Part shown: in pieces, positions 11,701 through 19,900 of the stretch
How the letters are laid out: every line of letters starts with the position of its first letter
Numbering within the stretch: position 1 is the first letter of the stretch
Assembly (NCBI RefSeq): GCF_002950945.1
Contig: NZ_CP012673.1
Coordinates: 8,198,501 to 8,262,500 of the forward strand
Length of the DNA: 64,000 bases
Direction: 5' to 3'
DNA from: Sorangium cellulosum
GTDB taxonomy: Bacteria; Myxococcota_A; Polyangia; Polyangiales; Polyangiaceae
Notes under the pieces: generated by a model
Seen by the model: the letters and a program-made list of their open reading frames with translations, nothing else
What the model was told of the DNA's origin: nothing
The model's database searches: none
Translations under genes and position numbers: made by a program

Positions 11701-12406
11701 ACGAGGCCCCGGCGTACCAGCCCCATCCATCGGGGTCGCGCGTCAGCGAGCGCTCGCTCGCGATGGCATAACGGACGTTCTTCCACAGCTCCGGAGGCAT
11801 GCAGCTCGTTTCTCCCGCCGCGCAGCTGGCGATCTGCGCGCCCGTGATGGTCGCGCCCTCGTCGTGAAGGCTGGTGTCGAGCGCGAGCGGGTACGTGGGC
11901 GGGGTGTTGCTCGTGTGGAACACGAGCCCGTTCCTCCGGTAACGCACCTGGCCGTCATGGACCTCGACACGGAAGACGTCGCCGGCCGCGTAGGTCCCGA
12001 AGGTGCCCTGGCCATGGCCCTGCTCGATGACCTCCACGACGCCATCGCCGCGCAGGAACACCGCGTAGTCGACGTCCGCATAATGCTGATCGCGGTCGCC
12101 GTGGCCCAGGCCCGCCATCTTGGCCAGGTTCGTTTCCTCCGTCGAGAACTCCACGTACCCGTCGCCTGCGTCGAGCTGCTGGACGGACGACGCCCCGGCG
12201 TGCCAGCCCCACCCGGTGGAGCGGCGGAGCGAGCCGTCTGCAGCGTCGACCCAGGCGACGTTCTGCCAGGAGACCGTGGCCGCGACGAGGCCCTGCCTCG
12301 CCTCCACGACAGCCTCGCCCGAGAAGGGGGCTTCTGCCTCGTGGGCGCCGCACCCCCAGACGAAGACCACCGTTCCGAGGCAACCCATGAACTTCCTCTT
12401 CAACAT
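8789..12406 (-). CDS. Lipoprotein glycosidase with four tandem beta-sandwich-like repeats
   Basis: A 1205-residue protein. The start at 12406 has a GGAGGAAC ribosome site and a lipoprotein signal (LGTVVFVWGCGA). Four repeats of about 163 residues follow (DGWGWYAGASS, DAGDGYVEFSTEE, YAVFLRGDGVVEVIEQGHG, DVFRVEV, VRYRRNGLVFHTS); they resemble carbohydrate-binding or SPRY-like beta sandwiches. A TIM-barrel glycosidase region (about 690-970) has a likely acid/base Glu near 779 in IIGNEAN and a likely nucleophile Glu near 910 in YITETDQ, as in clan GH-A. The C-terminus (about 1010-1190) has two modules of the form FxxYWxxxGGLxxFGxP. It is probably anchored at the outer membrane and acts on a polysaccharide; the substrate is unknown. 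Confidence 0.78.
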   Translation of the reverse strand: MLKRKFMGCLGTVVFVWGCGAHEAEAPFSGEAVVEARQGLVAATVSWQNVAWVDAADGSLRRSTGWGWHAGASSVQQLDAGDGYVEFSTEETNLAKMAGLGHGDRDQHYADVDYAVFLRGDGVVEVIEQGHGQGTFGTYAAGDVFRVEVHDGQVRYRRNGLVFHTSNTPPTYPLALDTSLHDEGATITGAQIASCAAGETSCMPPELWKNVRYAIASERSLTRDPDGWGWYAGASSVQHLDAGDGYVEFSTEETNLAKMAGLGHGDSDQHYADIDYAVFLRGDRVVEIIEQGHGHGTFGTYTAGDVFRVEVHGGQVRYRRNGLVFHTSNTPPTYPLALDTSLHDGRATITRANVDSCPAGDTRCMPPGFWKNVRYATADEGAPGALTRSPDGWGWYAGASSAQQLDAGDGYVEFSTEETNLAKMAGLSHGDGDPHYADIDYAVFLRGDGVVEVIEQGHGHGTFGTYAAGDVFRVEVYGGQVRYRRNGLVFHTSNTPPTYPLVLDTSLHDALATITRARVASCEAGDTSCVRPELWKNVRYATAKDGSLARGSDGWGWYAGASSVQQLDAGDGYVEFSTAESTLAKVAGLNRSDGDQHYGDIDYAVFLRGDGGVEVLEQGHGRGLFGTYTAGDVFRVEVSHGQVRYRKNGLVFHTSSTPPTYPLALDTSLHDSGATITNAQVSSYAATSGDAQIFGIHDPGGELLMTSAGRTGWVVHSELVGDTNRHDYRPDLGALVRLNWGYGSDGTLPCEDRYDEFAQKAAAFVQNSSGAHIWIIGNEANLSAEWPSCGGTPQKITPERYVRAFQKARAAIHGVPGHQGDKVVMQGVGVWNTEIGMNWIEYYEAILNALGKGGLDGIALHTYSRDAVPGNVSADHVDPRDHRQWGFRAYRDFLNATPSWARSLPVYITETDQMESWRDANEGWVRAAYKEIHDWNSGEESEQHQKVQALALYRWLSGTNEAHDYGIDDALAVQQDFIEAMANSYPAPDPAQPSESYENECSLEDIGVPPATSAETKFVLSGFIQRFWNQNGGLPIFGHPISSARRVINSSGMYVCAQLFERHRIELNLNDDSTVKLEDGRPFVTLGRVGTERIPRDQEMISAHEVGYEATGGSAADCLTFEGIVDYKICGAFKAYWSAHGLDGGADHLTLFGYPQSKPFTYRNKDGVPHVAQYFERARLEYHPDDPRQPVKGGLLGSELKSGER
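10345..12275 (-). repeat. Four in-frame tandem repeats of about 490 bp
   Basis: The block GGTGTCGAGC..GCGAGCGGGTA recurs near 10410, 10892, 11390 and 11876, and every other landmark of the unit keeps the same spacing. The units are highly similar in DNA, often with only synonymous or single-residue changes. The copy nearest the C-terminus (10.35-10.8 kb) is the most divergent. They encode the repeated beta domains of the glycosidase lipoprotein and suggest recent amplification or ongoing gene conversion. Confidence 0.9.
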
Positions 12407-12845
12407 GTTCCTCCGAGCTTCGACATCGATCCAGCGCTTGCTCCGCATTGCCGGGCGTGAGCACGAACGTGGGGAGCCGGGCCACCTGCGCAGGCGCCGT
12501 GGCGCAACGAAGACGCCCCCTGCGGTACGTGGATGAGGTGCGTATGTAGCTTCGCTTTTTCAGGACGGGATGAAACGCACATGAAAACCATGTGAAAGCA
12601 GGTTTCTGCCAGGCCGGGGCCGGCAGCGCAGCGGCCTTACCACTTCTCGACGTTTCTAAGCGCCTGGAGCGCGCCTCGCTGCCCTGCGAGCCGGTCATCA
12701 CCTTCGACGCCAGGCGCCCCTGCTCGCGAAGGTTGTCCGCCGCGGGTGCCCTAGAAGCCGCCCGCTGGCACAGAAACTGCGCCCGTACCTCCACCGAGTC
12801 TCGGCAACCCACGGCCGTCGGGGCGGCGCGCGCGGGGGCGCCGCA
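12407..12845. other. 439-bp intergenic region upstream of the glycosidase gene
   Basis: No convincing gene. It holds the leader and promoter region of the minus-strand glycosidase gene and the space after the Rpn-type gene. A locally AT-richer part around 12545-12605 contains the palindrome described separately. The rest is GC-rich, without codon structure that I trust. Confidence 0.5.
12578..12594. promoter_or_regulatory. Palindrome CACATG-N5-CATGTG, candidate operator
   Basis: The sequence CACATGAAAACCATGTG is a perfect 6-bp inverted repeat with a 5-bp spacer, in the AT-richest part of the intergenic region about 170 bp upstream of the glycosidase start. It fits a dimeric repressor or activator site. 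No partner can be named from the sequence. Confidence 0.35.
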
Positions 12846-13856
12846 TCAGCGCGAGATCATGACGTCGTCGAGCGTGGGCGCGGTGAGCACGCGCTCGGTC
12901 CAGCTCTCCAGCTGCCCGGCATCTGCGGCGAGGACGCGCGCCGCGACCGGCGCCGGCAGCTCGCCGAAGCGCATCCGGAGCAGCTTGAGCAACGTGCTCC
13001 GCTGCCCTTCCAGCCGGCCCTCACGTTCGCCCGCCAGCCGGCCCTCACGTTCGCCCGCCAGCCGGCCCTGCTCGCGAAGGTAGTCTATGATGGTCACGAT
13101 CTCCTCCTTGGCCTCCGGTCCCGCCGCCACCAGCAGCTCCTGCAGGAAGTCCCCGGGCCGCGGCGGGTCGGCGATGGTCAGAATATACCTCCACACGCGC
13201 TCAAGCGCAGCCCTGCCGTTCGGCGCGCAGCGCACCTCCTGGACCACCCCGCGCCACTCGGACAGGCGGGCCAGCAGCACCTCGGGATCCCGGGAATGCC
13301 GGAAGCACCACAGCACCAGCCGCCCCAGCGCCGTCATCAAACGCGCTCGCAACGCCTCGTCCGGTGCGGCGCTGATGTCGTCCAGCACGAACCGGAACTG
13401 CGGCACATGCTCGGCCACCAGCGCCAACGTTCCCGGAGGTATGTCCAGCAGCTCCTGGAAGGCGGTCGCCCGAAACCACCCGGTCGTGCTGTGGTGCAGC
13501 ACCACCGGCAGGATCGCCGGAAGGCGCGTCTCCTTCGGATGCCGCTCCAGGTAGCCCTGCCAGATCCGCACCATGTACCCGAGCAGGCGAAACGCCATCA
13601 GCGGGTCCGTCGTGCTCTGGTGCTCGAAGAGCACGTAGACGAACAGCGACGTTTCCTCCAGCCTGGCGGAGAACAACAGGTCGCTGTGGCGCGCGGCGAG
13701 CTGTCGATCGATGAAGCTGCCGGGCTGCAGCGTCAGCGATGCGAAGTCGATGCGGGCGGCCAGCGCGGCCGGCAGCGCCTCGCGCAGCGCCGCGGCCGCG
13801 TGCTCCGGCTGGCTGAACGTGGACTTGAACAGAGCATCATGAGGGGTGGACGTCAT
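12846..13856 (-). CDS. Rpn family recombination-promoting nuclease / Transposase_31-like protein
   Basis: A 336-residue protein beginning MTSTPHDALFKSTFSQPEHA, the start of the Rpn (PF04754) family. PD-(D/E)XK nuclease residues are likely Asp in RHSDLLFSA and Glu in LFEHQSTTDPLMAFRLLGYM. Rpn proteins are reported to nick DNA and promote RecA-independent recombination, and members spread among genomes. The start at 13856 is chosen because the family begins there; an upstream ATG would add 16 residues. The C-terminal third has three copies of an eight-residue repeat, REGRLAGE, the variable charged repeat typical of such proteins. The gene stands alone, with no terminal inverted repeats seen. 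Confidence 0.85.
   Translation of the reverse strand: MTSTPHDALFKSTFSQPEHAAAALREALPAALAARIDFASLTLQPGSFIDRQLAARHSDLLFSARLEETSLFVYVLFEHQSTTDPLMAFRLLGYMVRIWQGYLERHPKETRLPAILPVVLHHSTTGWFRATAFQELLDIPPGTLALVAEHVPQFRFVLDDISAAPDEALRARLMTALGRLVLWCFRHSRDPEVLLARLSEWRGVVQEVRCAPNGRAALERVWRYILTIADPPRPGDFLQELLVAAGPEAKEEIVTIIDYLREQGRLAGEREGRLAGEREGRLEGQRSTLLKLLRMRFGELPAPVAARVLAADAGQLESWTERVLTAPTLDDVMISR
13012..13070 (-). repeat. 24-bp tandem repeat inside the Rpn gene (about 2.5 copies)
   Basis: The plus-strand unit CAGCCGGCCCTCACGTTCGC plus CCGC is repeated without change and then begins a third, partly altered copy. It encodes the octapeptide REGRLAGE. The units keep the reading frame, so copy number can change without breaking the protein. 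Confidence 0.9.
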
Positions 13857-13974
13857 CGAGTGCACCCCGCGGGCGCTGCGCGCCGGCGGCGGGGCTCCAT
13901 TCATGGATTACGAGGACGACGGCGACATGATTTGGGATTGCGCTGGACCGGCGCGACCCGGCGGCGCCCGAGGA

Positions 13975-15582
13975 TCACGGCTCGCGGGGACTCGCTCTGG
14001 CGAAGAGCTCGCCCAGCTCGCGCATCTCCCGCTCGTCACGGCCGACGGCCATCGCGTAGGTCCGGAGCGCCGCGTTCTCGAAGAACGCACGGCAGACCTG
14101 CGACGCATGCAGCTCGCTGGCTCGCAGGCTGACGAGCGCGATCCACCACGCGATGACCTCCGCGTTGTTCTCCGCGCGGACAACATCCCACGCGTCCTCG
14201 GTGAGCACCAGGGACCGCTGGGCCAGCATCCGTACGAGCACACGCTTCGCCAGCGTCACGTCGTCGAGGATCGCCGGGAGCCTCGGGTCCCCACGAAGGC
14301 GCGAGAGCAACGTCATCACGCTCCACGCCATCCCCCGCACCCATGATCGCTGCTTCGGGCCCATCGCATCGGCGGAGCGGAGCACCGCGAGCGCTTCCGT
14401 ATCGTCGCCGGCAACGTGGCCCGCCTCCGCGACGATGGCGCTCACGTCATCCGCGAACTCGCGCTGCTGCGCCTCGACCTCCGCGCTCTTCTCGTAGAGC
14501 CGCGCGGCGAGCGCGGGACCTCGATCGCCGAAGACCGCCGAGAGGTCGGCCACGAGCGCGGCCGGCTCGATGTGGATCCGGAGGCGCCGTCCCATCGCAG
14601 CCATGTCGAGGAAGAAGGAACAGAGCAGCGAGGGGACGGTGTGCGGCGCCCCCGGCGGCTTGCTAAAGGCGATCAGCGGCTCGCGCGCAGGATGCGGCAC
14701 CACAACCCACGTCGACGCGAGGGTCTCGATGAAAGCCTCCGGCGAGAAGCGCGGGCCTTCTGGCGCGAGGCATGCGAGCCGGCACGCGTCCCGCAGACCG
14801 CGCCCGGCGTTGAGCCAGGCGATCACCAGGCAGGTGGCGCCGAGCGACGCCGGGGACTCGGCGGCGGCGAGCGCTCGTTGCCACTCCCGTGCGCCGCCCT
14901 CGCCCGGGAACGCGCGCAGCATGGCTTCGTGCTTCTCGTCCACCTCGCCGAGGAACACTCGCTCGAACGCGCCGGGGAGCGCGTCGGCAGTGCAGCGAGC
15001 GTGCAGGCGGTCGACCAGCCGCGCCGGATCGACGCGCACGGGCAACGGCAGCTCGCGGCCGAGGATGGGCGCCGCCAGCCGCCTGGCTTCCTCGGCCTGC
15101 CCGCGATCGATGTCGCCCCACACCATCGCGTGCCGCGGAAAGCGCTCTTCAACGAGCATCGCCGCCGCGAGCACCGCGAAGTGGTACGGACAGCCCTGGG
15201 TCTTGTTGCCGAAGACACGCGCGGGGCCACCGGTGCCGTCCTCGCCCGCCATGGCGGCGGTGACCACGATATCGTTGTCGGCGCATTGACCCATGTGCGC
15301 CGCGTACCGGCCCAGGTGCCGGTAGAGCGACTGGGACTCGGCGGTTTGCAGGCTGTCGCGGTCGCCGATGACCGACCAGTGCGCCTGCTCCGGGTCGTCG
15401 ACGTCATGACGGAGCGAGCGCATGTACATCGGCACGCGCACGCCGTCGATCCGGCGCCAGCCCCAGCCCAGGAGACGCGGCTGCCATGCCTCCAGGAGCA
15501 CAAGCGTCTCCTCGTAGACTGCCGCCCACTCGGCCTCGTCGATGCCTCGCGGATCGATGTCGAGATTCACGTGCACGCCCAT
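13975..15582 (-). CDS. Conserved-looking hypothetical protein, 535 residues
   Basis: I do not recognise the family. The start at 15582 (MGVHVNLDIDPRGIDEAEW) follows an AGGAGG site 12 nt upstream. The N-terminal 150 residues look compact (GWGWRRIDGVRVPMYMRS, NDIVVTAAMAG, FGNKTQGCPYHFAVLAAAML). The remainder is mainly alpha-helical with many Ala, Leu and Arg and no signal peptide or membrane helix, so the protein is probably cytoplasmic. Codon use matches its neighbours. It is followed on the same strand by the Rpn gene after 118 bp. It could belong to a lineage-specific paralogous family; a role in self or non-self defence would be speculation. Confidence 0.7.
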   Translation of the reverse strand: MGVHVNLDIDPRGIDEAEWAAVYEETLVLLEAWQPRLLGWGWRRIDGVRVPMYMRSLRHDVDDPEQAHWSVIGDRDSLQTAESQSLYRHLGRYAAHMGQCADNDIVVTAAMAGEDGTGGPARVFGNKTQGCPYHFAVLAAAMLVEERFPRHAMVWGDIDRGQAEEARRLAAPILGRELPLPVRVDPARLVDRLHARCTADALPGAFERVFLGEVDEKHEAMLRAFPGEGGAREWQRALAAAESPASLGATCLVIAWLNAGRGLRDACRLACLAPEGPRFSPEAFIETLASTWVVVPHPAREPLIAFSKPPGAPHTVPSLLCSFFLDMAAMGRRLRIHIEPAALVADLSAVFGDRGPALAARLYEKSAEVEAQQREFADDVSAIVAEAGHVAGDDTEALAVLRSADAMGPKQRSWVRGMAWSVMTLLSRLRGDPRLPAILDDVTLAKRVLVRMLAQRSLVLTEDAWDVVRAENNAEVIAWWIALVSLRASELHASQVCRAFFENAALRTYAMAVGRDEREMRELGELFARASPREP

Positions 15583-15762
15583 GGCTCGATCCTCCTGGCC
15601 GGCGTAGGCGGCCGGCCGTCGTGATTGGGCAAGGTCCTTCGCGGTACGGAAGGACAAGCTTCGGCCTTGCGCCATCGAGCACGGACCCGGCGGCGCTTTG
15701 CCTTCGAGGCCGAGTTGCTAGCAAGTCGCCGACAGGGTGGCCATGAAAATAAATGATGTTGA

Positions 15763-15786
15763 GGCGTGATATTGTGTGATCACGCC
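15763..15786. promoter_or_regulatory. Dyad GGCGTGAT-N8-ATCACGCC
   Basis: Perfect 8-bp arms with an 8-bp spacer (ATTGTGTG) lie in an AT-rich stretch between divergent genes, typical of a dimeric regulator site. It ends 4 bp before the dispersed AATT element. Confidence 0.4.
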
Positions 15787-15790
15787 GAGC

Positions 15791-15830
15791 GACATCGCGC
15801 AATTACGGCACGAAAAGCGCTCTCATTTCT
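15791..15830 (+). repeat. Dispersed AATT-centred element, copy 1
   Basis: It contains TCGCGCAATT followed 15 nt later by CTCTCATTTC. The same two blocks at exactly the same spacing occur at 20365-20405. Translated in one frame both copies read AQLR..(4).SHF, so the element could be a remnant of coding or transposon DNA, or a conserved regulatory site. Confidence 0.55.
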
Positions 15831-16058
15831 CAATCATCGTGCGAGAGGCGCTGCGCGCTCCGACCCAGGTTGGCGCAGCGCGATCCGACCTGGGTTTCGG
15901 TGACGGCCGGGGTCGACCGAGGTTCGCGCCGTGTCTCGCCCCCTGCCCCGCGCGCGACCCGACCCAGGCTGGGGTAGCGCCCAGATCGGGGTGCCGGCGC
16001 TTCGTTGTCCGCGCTAGATCGGCTCGCCCGAGGCGTGCTACGCGTCGCCCAGGTCAGC

Positions 16059-16886
16059 ATGGGAGCCCTCCGACTCGTCGCGCTCGATCTCGACGGCACG
16101 CTGCTTCGGACGGATGGCTCGATCTCCGCGCGCACGCGCGGCGCCCTCGCGATGGCCGAGGCGGCGGGTCTGACGCTCATGTCCGTGACCGCGCGGCCGC
16201 CCCGGCGCGTGCGACAGGTCGCGGCACATACGGGCCTGCGCGGGACAGCCATCTGCAGCAACGGTGGGCTCGTCTATGACGTGACCACCGACGCCGTGCT
16301 GCGGCAGAACCTGCTGTCGGCAGCCGCCGCGTCCGCGCTCATCGAGAGCCTGCGCGCGGCCGTACCCGGCGTCGCCTTCGCCATCGAGGCGGGGATCCAG
16401 TACGGATGCGAGCGCGGCTATGTGATCCCCGGCGAACATCCGAACGATCGCGACGATCCGCGGATGCGGCGGGACGATGCCGTCGCCTTGTGCAGGGAAG
16501 GCGTCACCAAGCTGATCGTCCAGCACGCCGGCTGGCCGCTCGAGGAGCTGCTGCACATCACGCGCGCCCACGCGGGCGCGCTCGCGAGCGTCACGCACTC
16601 GGGCTCGAACTTCGCCGAGGTCGCCGCGGCCGGCGTCACCAAGGCGCTCGCGCTCGAGGCGTACTGCGCCGAGCGCGGCATTGCGGCGGCGCAGGTGATC
16701 GCGTTCGGCGACATGCCCAACGACCTGCCGATGCTCGGCTGGGCAGGACGCGGCGTCGCCGTGGCCAACGCCCATCCCGACGTGCTCGCCGCCGCCGACG
16801 AGGTCACGAGCTCCAACGATCAGGACGGCGTCGCCCTCGTGCTCGAGCGGCTCGCGCGCCTCGGCTTCGCTCCGAGCTGGTCCTGA
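16059..16886 (+). CDS. Cof-type HAD superfamily phosphatase
   Basis: A 275-residue cytoplasmic HAD hydrolase, probably a sugar or nucleotide phosphatase. HAD motif I is LVALDLDGTLL (residues about 6-16), motif II is MSVTARPP, the cap lies at about 85-190, and motifs III/IV are the Lys in GVTKALALEAY and FGDMPNDLPML. The C-terminal ANAHPDVLAAADEVTSSN is the Cof-subfamily ending. The start at 16059 (MGALRLVAL) is chosen because the fold begins there; an upstream ATG at 16005 adds 18 residues. It is convergent with the HEAT-repeat gene, with 19 bp between stops. Confidence 0.9.
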   Translation: MGALRLVALDLDGTLLRTDGSISARTRGALAMAEAAGLTLMSVTARPPRRVRQVAAHTGLRGTAICSNGGLVYDVTTDAVLRQNLLSAAAASALIESLRAAVPGVAFAIEAGIQYGCERGYVIPGEHPNDRDDPRMRRDDAVALCREGVTKLIVQHAGWPLEELLHITRAHAGALASVTHSGSNFAEVAAAGVTKALALEAYCAERGIAAAQVIAFGDMPNDLPMLGWAGRGVAVANAHPDVLAAADEVTSSNDQDGVALVLERLARLGFAPSWS

Positions 16887-16905
16887 GCGCGCCCTCGCCG
16901 CCACC

Positions 16906-19900
16906 TCAAGGCGGCATCACGAACGACGCCGGCCCCGCCACGGCGGGGGACGTGTCCTGTCGATATCGCTCGAGCAGCGCCCGCCGCTCCGCCGTCCAGC
17001 CGTTCTTCGGCGACGCCGCCTGCACCAGCGCCTCCAGCGCGAGCCGCCGCAGCCGCGGATCCTGGCTCTCCCGCAGCTGCTCCTCGAGGAGCGAGGGGTG
17101 CACGCAGGCGTGCACGGCCGACATCGCCGCGACCATTCCATCATGGTGCAAGAGGTCCCGCCGGCCGAGGTCGGAGAGCGCCTGCGCGAGCGCCCTCCAG
17201 TCGAGCAGGCGCGCCGCGAGCCCGAGGTACTGCGGCACGGCCAGCACATCCGCCTTCAGCGCGGCGAGCAGCCCCTTGCCGACGGCCACCAGGTGCGGCG
17301 CGGCGTAGGGGCCGAGCCGCGACGCGACCACGGACAGCAGCGCCACGAGGTGGCGGCGCTTCGGCACGATCCCCTCCAGCCGCCGGACCACGGTCTCGAC
17401 CTCCGCCGGCTGCATCCGGGCAAGCGCGGCCGCCAGCGCCTCCGCCGCCTCCTCCGGCGCGGGCGCGTCCAGGTGCCCGAGCAGCCGCAGAAAGAGCGAT
17501 CGCCCCTCGTCACGGAGCGGCAGGTGCGCCGCCCGCCGCAGCAGATCCAGCCGCGCCTCCGGCTCCGCCCGCCCGAGGATCGCCGCGAGCAGGCCCGAGA
17601 CGCGCCGCTCGGCCTCGGCCGACAACCTGCCGAGCGGGATGTCCGCGAGCTTCGAGGCCACGATCCAGTCCGGATCCTGGACGGCGCGCTCGAAGACGCC
17701 CCACGTCTCGGGCCTGTCCAGGTGGTCCCAGAGAGCCCGGAGCAGCGCGATCCGCACGTCGCGATGGGTGCCCGGGGCGTCCAGCCGGAGCAGGTCCCGG
17801 TAGGCGTCGTCGCCGCCCATCTCGCCGAGCAGGCGCACGACCTCCTTGGCCACGGTCACCTTCGTGGTCGGCACCGCCCGGAGCTCCGCGAGCACCCGCT
17901 CCCGGGGCATCTCGGCGAAGGCCTTCCGGAGCGCATAGATGGCCCAGCGCGCGCGATCGTCGCCGAGGCACACGATCAGGACGGGCACACCCTGGCCGGC
18001 GTCGAGCCACGGCAGGCCCCGGACGGCCATCTCGCGCAAAGGCGGCCTCGGATCCGAGGCGAACGGGGTGACCACCGACGCGTCGACGTACGCCAGCCGG
18101 ACCAGCGTGGAGATGGCGAACCTCAACGTGGGGACGTCGCGCGTCTCGTCCCGGAGCAACGCGACGAGGCCGGCCGCATACCGCTCCTGCTGCCTCGCCG
18201 TCCAGCGGCCATGGCCCGCGCCGAAATCGATCACCCAGTGCGTCCGGCCCGTCGCGAACCTGCCCGTCATGGGCCGGCTCTCCAGCAGCGGATCCAGGAG
18301 GTCCTGGCGCCTCAGGCTCACGTGCCGGGCGACGGCGCCGATCAGGACGAAGCTCCTGTCGTCGCGCAGGAGCTCGGGCACGAGCCGCGCGAACCGCGGC
18401 CGGTCATGCTGCCTGAGGAGGTGCAGCGCCGCGGCCGCGACGCCGGCGAACGGGAGCTCGCGGGACAGCCGCTCCAGCGCCTCGAGCACCGGCACCACCA
18501 CCTTGAGCCGGATGCCCAGGCTGCGCGCGAGCCAGAGCACCGCCCCTGCCCGCTCGCCGGTCGTCCACGCGCCCGCGAGCTGCGCGAGCGCCGGGGTGAG
18601 CCGCTCGGCCTCCGCCTTCGTCAGCCCCTCCCCCAGGCCCGGCGTCGAGGCCGCTCCGCGCACCGCGAGGAGCTTCGCGAGCCAGCGGGCCCCCCACGCC
18701 CCGTCGACGCGGAACAGCCGAACGACGAGCCGCTCCACGGCCGAGGACGTGGCCGGCGACAGGTCCGCGGCGTCGAGCGCGTCCTGCACCACGGCGCCCA
18801 CCGCCGCGAGGTGCTCCGGCGCGAACCGGGCGACCGGCAGCGCGGCGAGGGCGCCGATCATCGCCCGGCGCACCGGATCCTGCTCGAACTTGCGGGCGCG
18901 CACGTTCGCGAGGGCGTCCGGGAGCGCGCCCCGGTCGTGCAGGACGCTCGCGAGGAGCAGCGCCTGCGCCTTGGCCCGCTCGTCGCCCTCCGGGTGCCCC
19001 AGCTGCGGCGCGAGCACCTCCTTGGCCTCCGCGAACGGCAAGAGGCGCGCGTAGCTCATCCGACGGTCCGGCTTGGCGACGAGCGCGGGGCAGCCGACGA
19101 GGTGCCGCCTCGCCTCGCGCTCGCGCAGATCGCGGGGCAGGAAGTCGAGCACCTCGGGCGCGATCGAACCGTCGGCGGACTGGGCGGCGCAGGACCAGCG
19201 CTCGAATGCCTGCTGCCGGATCGCGCGCTCCTCGGCCGACGCCACCTTCACGTAGCGGAACAGGAAGGCGCCGAAGCCTCCTCGCCCGCCGCGGAGAAAG
19301 GCGTCGAGGACGGCCTCCTGGTCCCCGGAAGACAGCCGCAGGAACCACCGTACGCCCCGCTTTCCGTCGCTCAGCGCGCCCCAGGCGTGGCGGACGAGGT
19401 ACACGAGGCGCTCGGCGCCGAGCGCGGGCGCGACCGCGTCGAGCTTCACGACCTCGAAGGCGCCGGGCGGCCGCGCCGGGCGGCCGCCCTCGTGGCAGGC
19501 CTTGAGCAGGTCGAACGTGGCGCGCGGGCGCGCGCGCACCAGCCAGCGCAGGGCGTCGGCGGCGAACGAGGGCTCCTCGCCGAGCGCGAACAGCGCCTGG
19601 ATCAGCCGGAGCGCGGCGTCGGGCGCGCGCCGGGCGAGCGGCGCGAGCAGCGGCGCGAGGCGGTAGCGCTGCCGGACGTCGAGCGATCGCGAGCGCTCGA
19701 TCGGCTCCCCGAACCAGCGCGCCGCGACCTCCGGGTGCCGCCCGGCGAGCCGCGCCAGGCAGAGCGGGCCGCCCGCCTCCTCGATGGCGCGCGCGTGGGC
19801 CGACACGAGCGGCTCGGAGCCGAGCGGGAGCAGGTCCACGATCGTCGGTTCGCGCCCGTTCGCGAGGCGCGCGCCGAGGAAGGCGTCCACGACCGCCTGG

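Larger units (their letters stand above)
15583..16058. other. 476-bp divergent intergenic region rich in dyads
   Basis: No gene is supported. From left to right it holds an AT-richer stretch (15740-15780), a 24-bp dyad, one copy of the dispersed AATT element, and several overlapping inverted repeats. ACCCAGGT at 15863-15870 pairs with ACCTGGGT at 15888-15895, and CGCTGCGC pairs with GCGCAGCG in the same stretch. It must contain the promoters of both the 535-residue protein gene and the HAD hydrolase gene. Confidence 0.5.

Noticed and set aside
10345..12275. Possible CRISPR-like array
   Set aside because: The units are about 490 bp, coding and without short unique spacers.
9290..12460. A plus-strand open frame of 1056 codons opposite the glycosidase gene
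   Set aside because: It is antisense to a gene with lipoprotein signal, catalytic motifs and a ribosome site; its repeats only mirror the four sense repeats.
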